Origin: Flavobacterium sp. LPB0248
GTDB taxonomy: Bacteria; Bacteroidota; Bacteroidia; Flavobacteriales; Flavobacteriaceae
DNA length: 64,000 nt
Assembly: GCF_013388355.1 (NCBI RefSeq)
Contig: NZ_CP058246.1
Span: 2,232,001-2,296,000 of the forward strand
Reading direction: 5' to 3'
The translations under genes and the position numbers were made by a program. A model generated the notes under the pieces. It was not told the DNA's origin. It saw only the letters and a list, made by a program, of their open reading frames with translations, and did no database searches. Below are positions 45,696 to 52,400 of the stretch, one piece after another (positions within the stretch are counted from its first letter, which is position 1; every line of letters starts with the position of its first letter).

Positions 45696-45751
45696 GCCGC
45701 AAAAGTAATCAAATGTGGCAATTAGGAAGTGAGAAAATGAGTCAATTTTCT

Positions 45752-45777
45752 AAACTTGAAACCTTAAACTTGAAACC
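45752..45777. repeat. Copy of the AAACTTGAAACCTGAAAC repeat before ruvC
   Basis: AAACTTGAAACC, TTAAACTTGAAACC: two units in tandem, ending 8 bases before the ruvC start. It lies in the 90-base divergent gap, so it may overlap the promoter. Confidence 0.6.
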
Positions 45778-45785
45778 ACAATCTC

Positions 45786-46340
45786 TTGACACAAGAACGC
45801 ATCATATTAGGTATTGACCCTGGAACCACGATTATGGGGTTTGGATTGATTAAAGTAATCAATAAAAAAATGGAATTTCTGCAATTAAACGAATTGCAAT
45901 TGTCCAAATACGATAATCATTACCAAAAACTAAGAATCATTTTTGAACGAACCATCGAATTAATTGAAACACATTGTCCCGACGAAATTGCAATTGAAGC
46001 ACCTTTCTTTGGCAAAAACGTGCAATCAATGCTGAAACTAGGACGCGCACAAGGCGTTGCAATGGCAGCAGGGCTTTCGAGAGGAATTCCGATTACGGAA
46101 TACGAACCTAAAAAGATAAAAATGGCAATTACCGGAAATGGAAATGCCAGCAAAGAACAAGTTGCCAAAATGCTGCAACAGCTTTTAGGCTTAAAAGAAT
46201 TACCAAAAAATCTCGATTCAACAGATGGTTTGGCAGCTGCGGTTTGTCATCACTTTAATTCTGGAAAAGTTGTTGCAGGAAAAAGCTATTCGGGTTGGGA
46301 TGCTTTTGTGAAACAAAACGAGGATCGAGTTAAGAAATGA
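45786..46340 (+). CDS. ruvC: Crossover junction endodeoxyribonuclease RuvC
   Basis: 184 residues from a TTG; no ATG lies before the conserved start ERIILGIDPGTTIMGFG, so TTG is the likely initiator. The catalytic acidic residues are Asp in GIDPGT, Glu in IEAPFFGKN, and Asp in NLDSTDGLAAAVCHH. RuvC cuts Holliday junctions as a dimer, with RuvAB. The gene stands alone, followed by short AATTATCTAATT repeats. Confidence 0.95.
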   Translation: MTQERIILGIDPGTTIMGFGLIKVINKKMEFLQLNELQLSKYDNHYQKLRIIFERTIELIETHCPDEIAIEAPFFGKNVQSMLKLGRAQGVAMAAGLSRGIPITEYEPKKIKMAITGNGNASKEQVAKMLQQLLGLKELPKNLDSTDGLAAAVCHHFNSGKVVAGKSYSGWDAFVKQNEDRVKK

Positions 46341-46386
46341 GTTAATGTACCAATTTGATAATTAGACAATTCTGTAGACAACCATA

Positions 46387-46422
46387 AATTATCTAATTGA
46401 CATATTCTCTAATTATCTAATT
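46387..46422. repeat. Short direct repeat AATTATCTAATT before hemW
   Basis: Two copies (46387-46398 and 46411-46422), 24 bases apart. A related AATTATCTAATT is at 50117-50128, spanning the end of the MmcQ-like gene. Weak, AT-rich element. Confidence 0.45.
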
Positions 46423-46427
46423 AAAAA

Positions 46428-47555
46428 ATGAGCGGTATCTACATCCATATTCCCTTTTGCAAGCAGGCTTGCCATTACTGCGACTTTCATTTCTCAACTT
46501 CGATGAAAAAGAAAGACGATATGGTTTTGGCTTTGGCTAAAGAAATTGCTATGCGCAAAACCGAAAGTGATGGTGAAATTGAAACTATTTACTTTGGCGG
46601 CGGAACCCCTTCCGTTTTATCAAATGAGGAAATCAATTTTTTAATTTCTGAAATTTACAATAATTATAAAGTTGTCGAAAACCCGGAAATTACGCTTGAA
46701 GCCAATCCAGACGATTTGTCTGCTGAAAGAATTTTAGAATTATCTAAAAGCCCAATAAATAGGCTAAGCATCGGAATTCAGTCTTTTTACGAAGAAGATT
46801 TGAAGATGATGAATCGCGCTCATAATTCGGCGGAAGCCAAAAAATGTCTTGAAGAAGCGACCAAATATTTTGACAATATTTCCCTGGATTTAATTTACGG
46901 AATTCCAGGAATGAGTGACGAAATGTGGAGACAGAATATTCAGACTGCTTTGGATTTTGGCATTCCGCATATTTCAAGTTATGCTTTGACGGTTGAGCCT
47001 AAAACAGCTTTAAGTAAATTAATTCAAACTGGTAAAATTGCTGAACCGCAAGACGAAGTCGCTTCCAACCATTTTATGATTTTGGTCGAAATGCTGCAAA
47101 AGAATGGTTTTATTCATTACGAATTATCCAATTTTGGAAAGGAGAATTATTTCTCCAAAAACAATTCGGCTTATTGGCTAGGCAAAAAATATATCGGAAT
47201 TGGTCCTTCGGCACATAGTTATGATGGTGAAAAAAGAGGCTGGAATATTGCCAATAATTCATTGTATTTAAAAGCGATTCAAAACGACGAACTTCCTATT
47301 GAAACGGAAACATTAACCATTTCAGATCGTTATAATGAATATATTATGACAGGTTTACGAACCATTTGGGGCGTTTCTTTAGAAAGAATTGAAAAGGAAT
47401 TCGGAGCAGAATATTTAAATTATTTACTAGAACAATCTCAAAAGTTCTTAAACGACGATTTACTTTCGATCGAAAATAATATTTTAAAACCAACTCCAAA
47501 AGGAAAATTTTTAACGGATGGAATTGCTTCAGATTTGTTTTATGTTGAAAGTTAA
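46428..47555 (+). CDS. hemW: Radical SAM protein HemW
   Basis: 375 residues. IHIPFCKQACHYCDFHF contains the radical SAM CxxxCxxC at the very start, preceded by GIY, as in HemW and not the longer HemN. YFGGGTPS, LEANPD, RLSIGIQSF and GIGPSAHSY follow. HemW binds heme and inserts it into target proteins; older names call it oxygen-independent coproporphyrinogen oxidase, an activity it lacks. It is 5 bases shorter in spacing to no other gene and ends next to an inverted repeat. Confidence 0.93.
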   Translation: MSGIYIHIPFCKQACHYCDFHFSTSMKKKDDMVLALAKEIAMRKTESDGEIETIYFGGGTPSVLSNEEINFLISEIYNNYKVVENPEITLEANPDDLSAERILELSKSPINRLSIGIQSFYEEDLKMMNRAHNSAEAKKCLEEATKYFDNISLDLIYGIPGMSDEMWRQNIQTALDFGIPHISSYALTVEPKTALSKLIQTGKIAEPQDEVASNHFMILVEMLQKNGFIHYELSNFGKENYFSKNNSAYWLGKKYIGIGPSAHSYDGEKRGWNIANNSLYLKAIQNDELPIETETLTISDRYNEYIMTGLRTIWGVSLERIEKEFGAEYLNYLLEQSQKFLNDDLLSIENNILKPTPKGKFLTDGIASDLFYVES

Positions 47556-47556
47556 G

Positions 47557-47595
47557 TTTAACCGCAAAGTTCGCTAAGGTTTACGCAAAGAACGC
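47557..47595. repeat. Left arm of 39-base inverted repeat around the GxxExxY gene
   Basis: TTTAACCGCAAAGTTCGCTA and on to 47595. It matches the reverse complement of 48063-48101 at 36 of 39 positions. Both arms are related to the dispersed GCAAAG-type intergenic repeats. Confidence 0.8.
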
Positions 47596-47674
47596 AATCT
47601 GTTTTTTTTTTGTAGGAATAAATCTATATCTTTAAGACGCAAGTATTATATTTGAAGCTTTAAATATTGATTTT

Positions 47675-48052
47675 ATGTCAGAAAATGATTTGTCACGAAT
47701 TGTGTTTCATTCAGCTTTGAAGGTTCATCAAACTTTAGGACCTGGACTTTTAGAAAGCGCTTATGAAGAATGTCTATTTTATGAGTTAAAAAAATTTAAC
47801 TTGACAGTTGAAAAACAAAAGGCTCTACCATTAATTTACGAAGATGTAAAATTAGATGTTGGTTATCGATTAGATATTTTAGTAGAAAATAAACTAATTT
47901 TGGAAATAAAGTCTGTAGATTGCTTAAGTGAAGTTCATTTTGTTCAACTATTGACTTACTTAAAATTAACAAATTGCAAACTAGGCTTATTAATAAATTT
48001 TAATGTTGCATTACTAAAACATGGAGTTAAAAGAATAGCAAACAATCTTTAA
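47675..48052 (+). CDS. GxxExxY-family PD-(D/E)xK-like protein
   Basis: 125 residues. The name-giving motif is GPGLLESAYEECL (Gly, Glu and Tyr, about 22-34), and YRLDILVENKLILEIKS has the D-x(n)-ExK pattern of PD-(D/E)xK nucleases (about 68-84). Members occur widely and in scattered fashion in Bacteroidota; none has a firm function. The gene is boxed by 39-base inverted repeats (47557-47595 and 48063-48101) and could be a small mobile or captured unit. Soluble. Confidence 0.9.
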   Translation: MSENDLSRIVFHSALKVHQTLGPGLLESAYEECLFYELKKFNLTVEKQKALPLIYEDVKLDVGYRLDILVENKLILEIKSVDCLSEVHFVQLLTYLKLTNCKLGLLINFNVALLKHGVKRIANNL

Positions 48053-48062
48053 TAAAATCCTA

Positions 48063-48101
48063 GCGACCTTTGCGTAAACCTTAGCGAACCTTGCGGTTAA
48101 A
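48063..48101. repeat. Right arm of 39-base inverted repeat around the GxxExxY gene
   Basis: GCGACCTTTGCGTAAACCTT and on to 48101, ending 2 bases before the start codon of the cyclase gene. The repeat must therefore also serve as the leader of that gene. Confidence 0.8.
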
Positions 48102-48103
48102 TT

Positions 48104-48871
48104 ATGATAGCAAAAATCCACAACTTCGAAATTGACTTATCAAAACCCATTGATATTTCTATTCCATTAACCAATACAGATGAAAATCCGATTGCTTGGT
48201 ATATTGAAAAACCAGTCATTGAACCAGTAGTTTTTGGCGATTGGATTGGGAAAGTTTCTGAAGGAAAATCATCTACTAATTTCAATAATATTTTCTTCAA
48301 TCCGCATGGACATGGAACGCATACGGAATGTTTAGGTCATATTACGAATGATTTTTATAGCATTAATCAATCGCTGAAACAGTTTTTCTTTTTTGCTAAA
48401 CTGATTACAGTTGAACCTGAAAAAAATGGAGATGATTTTGTGATTACGAAAGAACAGGTTCAAAAAGCTTTAAGCGCTTCGACTTCGCTCAGCGTGACAA
48501 ATGAGGCTTTAATTATAAGAACAGTTCCAAATCAAAAAGAAAAGAAATCAAGAAAATACTCTAATACAAATCCACCATATTTGTCTGAAGAGGCTGCGAT
48601 TTTCATTCGTGAAAGCGAAACTCAGCATTTATTGATCGATTTGCCAAGTGTAGATAAAGAACATGATGAAGGGAAATTATTGGCTCACAAAGCGTTTTGG
48701 AATGTAAAAGACACGCATAATGTTAATCCAGATGCAAGATTTAATGCCACAATTACCGAAATGATTTACGTTTCGGACGAAATTGAAGATGGAAATTATA
48801 TACTAAATCTTCAAATCGCTTCGTTTGAAAATGATGCAAGTCCAAGCAAACCAATTTTATATAAGATTTAA
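48104..48871 (+). CDS. Cyclase/kynurenine formamidase-like hydrolase
   Basis: 255 residues. The metal-binding HGHGTHTECLGHI (about 64-76) and LLIDLPSVDKEHD with HKAFW are the pattern of the cyclase family (Pfam PF04199), which includes kynurenine formamidase. The substrate is unknown. A 24-base segment (48477-48500, KALSASTSLSVTN) is a copy of the CTTCGACTTCGCTCAGCGTG repeat found in many Bacteroidota intergenic regions and is translated in frame. The start is 2 bases after the right repeat arm. Confidence 0.8.
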   Translation: MIAKIHNFEIDLSKPIDISIPLTNTDENPIAWYIEKPVIEPVVFGDWIGKVSEGKSSTNFNNIFFNPHGHGTHTECLGHITNDFYSINQSLKQFFFFAKLITVEPEKNGDDFVITKEQVQKALSASTSLSVTNEALIIRTVPNQKEKKSRKYSNTNPPYLSEEAAIFIRESETQHLLIDLPSVDKEHDEGKLLAHKAFWNVKDTHNVNPDARFNATITEMIYVSDEIEDGNYILNLQIASFENDASPSKPILYKI

Positions 48872-48917
48872 AAAGTTGCCACAAATTACACTAATTTTCG
48901 CTAATTTCTTTTTTTTG

Positions 48918-48964
48918 TTTTGCCACAGATTAAAGGATTAAAAATGATTTAATCTGTGGCAAAA
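48918..48964. repeat. Inverted repeat, 17 of 17 bases (TTTTGCCACAGATTAAA)
   Basis: TTTTGCCACAGATTAAA (48918-48934) and its exact reverse complement (48948-48964), loop of 13 bases. An outer, weaker pairing (GCCACAAATT with AATTCGTGGC) surrounds it. It may double as terminator of the cyclase gene. Confidence 0.8.
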
Positions 48965-49010
48965 AAATTAGTGCGAATTCAAGCAATTCGTGGCAAAAAA
49001 AACAACTCCA

Positions 49011-49412
49011 ATGATAACAGTATCTACAGATAAGACCAAACTTGACGTTCCGTTTATACAAAACTTCCTGAAAGACATTTACTGGGCTGCGGGACGAACT
49101 ATAGAAGAAGTGCAACGAACAATTGATGCTTCGGTTTGTTTTGGAATTTATTTAGATGGCAAACAAATTGGTTTCGCACGTGTGATAACCGATTATGTCG
49201 TTTTTGCTTATTTAATGGATGTTTTTATTGATGAAGCATATCGTGGAAAAGGTTATTCATCCATTTTAATTGATGCCATGATGAATGAACCTCAATTGCA
49301 AGAAGTTAAAATTTGGAGATTAGCCACAACCGATGCTCACTTTTTATACGAAAAATTCGGATTTACAAAACTGAATCATCCCGAAAAGATGATGGAAAAA
49401 ATAGTGAAATGA
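49011..49412 (+). CDS. GNAT-family N-acetyltransferase
   Basis: 133 residues from the ATG at 49011; a GTG reading from 48990 lies in the repeat. The acetyl-CoA loop is DEAYRGKGYSSILIDAMM (Q/RxxGxG/A type, about 80-97), and the C-terminal TTDAHFLYEKFGF is a usual GNAT ending. Length is normal for a small acetyltransferase. The substrate is unknown. The stop overlaps the next gene by 4 bases (ATGA). Confidence 0.9.
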   Translation: MITVSTDKTKLDVPFIQNFLKDIYWAAGRTIEEVQRTIDASVCFGIYLDGKQIGFARVITDYVVFAYLMDVFIDEAYRGKGYSSILIDAMMNEPQLQEVKIWRLATTDAHFLYEKFGFTKLNHPEKMMEKIVK

Positions 49413-49759
49413 AAACAGTCTTAAAACTAGAAGAAGTCGCTTTATTTATTCTCGGAATTTTCCTTTTTAACCGTTTAAACTATGAATGGTGGTGGTTTTT
49501 GGCTTTAATTTTGACTCCCGATTTATCTATGATTGGATATGCTTTTGGAAACAAAGCAGGTGCATTTGCTTATAATTTATTTCATCATAAAGGAATTGCG
49601 CTTTTAATTTATGCTTTAGGATGTTATTTAAGCATTGAGAGTATTCAATTAGCTGGAATTATATTATTTTCACATTCAGCAATGGATCGTATTTTTAGAT
49701 ATGGACTGAAATATGAAAAAGGTTTTAAATACACACATTTAGGTGAAATTGGAAAATAA
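49409..49759 (+). CDS. DUF4260-family membrane protein
   Basis: 116 residues from the ATG at 49409, which overlaps the GNAT stop; a longer reading from 49313 would run back into that gene. Three or four membrane helices with WWWFLALILTPDLSMIGYAF, NLFHHKG and SHSAMDRIFRYGLKY are typical of DUF4260. The function is unknown. It belongs to a three-gene run with the GNAT and the MmcQ-like gene. Confidence 0.87.
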   Translation: MKTVLKLEEVALFILGIFLFNRLNYEWWWFLALILTPDLSMIGYAFGNKAGAFAYNLFHHKGIALLIYALGCYLSIESIQLAGIILFSHSAMDRIFRYGLKYEKGFKYTHLGEIGK

Positions 49760-49765
49760 ACAATT

Positions 49766-50125
49766 ATGAATTTAGAAACGTTTTACGAATATTGTCTTTC
49801 TAAAAAAGGTGTAAGCGAGCATTTCCCTTTTGATGAAAACACTTTGGTTTTTAAAGTGGGCGGAAAAATGTTTGCTTTATCTTCTCTTTCTCAATGGGAA
49901 AAAAACGAGCAATCTGTCAATTTAAAATGCGATCCAGACCGCGCACAAGAACTCAGAGCCGAATATGACGAAATTCAACCGGGTTATCATATGAGCAAAG
50001 TCCATTGGAATACGATCGCTTTAAACGGAAATCTTCCAGACAGATTAGTCAAAGAATTGATAGACCATTCGTATGATTTGGTTTTCAAAAGTTTGACAAA
50101 GAAAATTCAGAACGAAATTATCTAA
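49766..50125 (+). CDS. MmcQ/YjbR-family DNA-binding-like protein
   Basis: 119 residues. GVSEHFPFDENTLVFKVGGKMFAL (about 15-38, split), VNLKCDPDRAQELR, GYHMSKVHWNTI and DHSYDLV match the MmcQ/YjbR fold of small double-wing proteins, often suggested to bind DNA; the physiological role is unclear. It is 6 bases after the DUF4260 gene, third in a small operon. Confidence 0.9.
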   Translation: MNLETFYEYCLSKKGVSEHFPFDENTLVFKVGGKMFALSSLSQWEKNEQSVNLKCDPDRAQELRAEYDEIQPGYHMSKVHWNTIALNGNLPDRLVKELIDHSYDLVFKSLTKKIQNEII

Positions 50126-50209
50126 TTAAAAAATTAGGCATTACATTTGCAGGGTGAGATCAAAACTTAACAACCCGAATCAGTTTGCAAATTAGCATTT
50201 TATAGCATC

Positions 50210-50923
50210 ATGAAAGAACAATTTAAAAAATTTCTAAACGAAGAACAAGATCCAAAAGCGATTGAAAAAATCACTTCGAAACTCACAGATTTATTGATGA
50301 AAGGCGAAGAAGTTGGATACATTGCAGTGCAAAAAAAACCTGCAATCACTGTTTTTCCTGATAGTATTGTATTAACAAACAAACGTATCATTATCTGCAA
50401 ACCTAAAAATCTAGGTCTTTCTATGGATTTTACAGATTATACTTGGGATGATATTGCAAGTACTTTTGTAAAAGAAAACATTTTAGGTTCTGAATTTTCA
50501 TTTGGCACTAAAACAGATTTAGCCGTTTCTATTGATTATATTCCAAAAATTCAGGCTAGAAAAATTTATACTTACGCTAAAGAACAATTAGATTTATTAA
50601 AAAATCCGGTTCAAACGGCAGCTCCAATTCAAGAAACTGCTGAACCTGTTTTTGAAGAAGAAGCAGAGGAAGAAATCGAAGAAGTAGAAACAGAAGAAGT
50701 AACAAGCTTTGCTGAAATTTTACCAGCTGCTCCTGCTGTTACAGAAACTTACGAACCGCTTCCAACTCAACCAGCTCAACCAACAGGAGAACGTAAATTA
50801 AGCGATTTATCTAAAGAAGAGCTTTTTGATAAATTACAGAATTACAAAAAACTTCTTGATAATGGTTTAATCATGCAAGGAGAATATGACGCATACAAAA
50901 AAGAGATATTAAGCTATATGTAA
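50210..50923 (+). CDS. PH-domain/SHOCT protein
   Basis: 237 residues. A bacterial PH domain (GYIAVQKKPAITVFPDSIVL with TNKRIIICKP, about 35-130) is followed by an acidic and Pro-rich linker (EEEAEEEIEEVETEEV ... PTQPAQPTGE) and a C-terminal SHOCT helix pair (LSDLSKEELFDKLQNYKKLL, LIMQGEYDAYKKEIL). SHOCT domains often mediate oligomer formation next to a membrane or lipid-binding unit. Function unknown. A strong terminator is downstream. Confidence 0.83.
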   Translation: MKEQFKKFLNEEQDPKAIEKITSKLTDLLMKGEEVGYIAVQKKPAITVFPDSIVLTNKRIIICKPKNLGLSMDFTDYTWDDIASTFVKENILGSEFSFGTKTDLAVSIDYIPKIQARKIYTYAKEQLDLLKNPVQTAAPIQETAEPVFEEEAEEEIEEVETEEVTSFAEILPAAPAVTETYEPLPTQPAQPTGERKLSDLSKEELFDKLQNYKKLLDNGLIMQGEYDAYKKEILSYM

Positions 50924-50983
50924 TTTTAAAGTACAAAGTTCTGAGTACAAAGTACAAAGATTATTGACTTTGTCTAAAATAAA

Positions 50984-51016
50984 AAAGCCCGAAATAGAGA
51001 TTCTATTTCGGGCTTT
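50984..51016. terminator. Bidirectional terminator
   Basis: GCCCGAAATAGA, loop gat, TCTATTTCGGGC: perfect 12-base-pair stem (50987-51013) with A and T runs. It separates the convergent PH-SHOCT and DUF4407 genes. AAGTACAAAGT-type repeats flank it on both sides (50932-50959 and 51028-51058). Confidence 0.9.
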
Positions 51017-51058
51017 GCATTTTTATAACTTTGTACTTAGAAACTTTGCACTTTGCAC

Positions 51059-52159
51059 TTATAAAGTCGCTTTCTGCTTTTCTACAAATTTGTGCGATTG
51101 CAGTTCTAGTAACTCTTTTGCATTTTTTCGCTGCAGATCAAACAGACCTTTATCTTCTGCGATATCAGCGTAAACTTTATCATGCATTTCAGCGCTGGTT
51201 TTAACTAATAACTCACGTTGGTATTTGTTTTGAGCTAAAGTCGCTTTCATTGCTGTTTCAGCTTCTTCTTGCTTAAAATCGAATTCCCCTTTTGGAGCTA
51301 ATAATTTAGCAATAATAGGCGATGTTTCAATTGCCAGAAACAAAAGCATAATGAAAAATGACGGCAGCCAAGGCAGTTTGTTCAATGCATTAATACGCGC
51401 CATTAGTCCGTCGAAACCTTCAATGATTGGCTGTGTTTGCGAAACCTTTTTATCTAAATCGGCTTGAAGCTGTACGCCTGCTTTTTCTTTTTCGGCAATT
51501 TTAGCTTCGTTGGTCTTTTTCAGCGTTTCGAATTCTTTTAGAGCAGCATCGTGTTTTTCGCGTTTCTCTTTATAAACTGGCCCTTTGCCTAACTTTTTAG
51601 TTCCGGCTGTTCCTTCGGCTTCGGTAATATAAACCGAATACAGATCGTTTACTTCTTTTTCTTTCTTTACAATATCAGCTTTTAATGCCGCAATCTCAGC
51701 TTTATTCTTATCTAAGTCTGTTTTGAAATACGTTCCGATTTGTTTTTTGTTGGCCAATTCCATTTCGTTTTTCTCTTTCAGCAAAACGGTATTGATTTCT
51801 TTTTCGAAAATTTTAATCTCCAAAGGTTTCGAAATTACAATAGCAATAATAATAGCCAAAGCAATACGCGGAGTTGCTTGCAGAAATTCATCTAAAAAAC
51901 GATCTCTTTTCTTAATAGTAGAAACGATAAATCGGTCTAAATTGAAGATTAGTAAACTCCAAACAAATCCAAAAATTAAAGCTGGATAAATAGAATCGAA
52001 AACGGTAAAAAGCGCATAAGCACTGGCTAGAAAAGCCATAACTGCTGTAAAAAATACAGTGGCGCCAATACCAACATATTTGGTTTGTTCGCCTTCTGAG
52101 CAGTCTTTCAAGAGATCACGGTCGGCTCCTGAACATAGGATGAAAAATTGTTTTAACAT
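51059..52159 (-). CDS. DUF4407-family membrane protein
   Basis: 366 residues from MLKQFFILCSG; a longer reading (52204) adds an unconserved tail. CSGADRDLLKDCSEGEQTKY, then two membrane helices (GIGATVFFTAVMAFLASAYA and YPALIFGFVWSLLIFNLDRF), a third, a long coiled coil of about 140-275 (Lys/Glu-rich) and a last helix (LPSFFIMLLFLAIETSP) match DUF4407. The function is unknown; the coiled coil suggests contact with other proteins. Transcribed alone and divergent from the TonB receptor. Confidence 0.88.
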   Translation of the reverse strand: MLKQFFILCSGADRDLLKDCSEGEQTKYVGIGATVFFTAVMAFLASAYALFTVFDSIYPALIFGFVWSLLIFNLDRFIVSTIKKRDRFLDEFLQATPRIALAIIIAIVISKPLEIKIFEKEINTVLLKEKNEMELANKKQIGTYFKTDLDKNKAEIAALKADIVKKEKEVNDLYSVYITEAEGTAGTKKLGKGPVYKEKREKHDAALKEFETLKKTNEAKIAEKEKAGVQLQADLDKKVSQTQPIIEGFDGLMARINALNKLPWLPSFFIMLLFLAIETSPIIAKLLAPKGEFDFKQEEAETAMKATLAQNKYQRELLVKTSAEMHDKVYADIAEDKGLFDLQRKNAKELLELQSHKFVEKQKATL

Positions 52160-52280
52160 GATTGATGATTTTTGATTAAGATGATACGGCAAATTTAGCG
52201 CCAAAAATTTAATTCTCAGGTAAATAGTTGATTTGTTTTTACTTGACTCTATAAAATTCCTTTTTTTATTAAATGTTATT

Positions 52281-52307
52281 TTAACATTAATCTATTTCTA
52301 ATGTTGA
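52281..52307 (+). promoter_or_regulatory. Inverted repeat upstream of the TonB receptor
   Basis: TTAACATTA (52281-52289) and TAATGTTGA (52299-52307), 8 of 9 pairs, spacer of 9 bases. It lies 95-120 bases before the receptor gene and is a candidate operator, perhaps for phosphate control since a phytase follows. Confidence 0.35.
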
Positions 52308-52400
52308 CTAGGAATCATAACACTATGTTAATTTTTTTTCAAGGCTTTAGTAATACGCAGGCCTTAGTTTCGCAATCGAAAATCAAACTAAACACACACA

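Noticed and set aside
46387-46422. CRISPR-like array in the AATTATCTAATT repeats
   Set aside because: Only two units of 12 bases and AT-rich; no cas genes are seen.
47557-48101. Insertion sequence
   Set aside because: The enclosed gene is GxxExxY, not a transposase, and no target-site duplication is clear; kept as an inverted-repeat-bound unit only.
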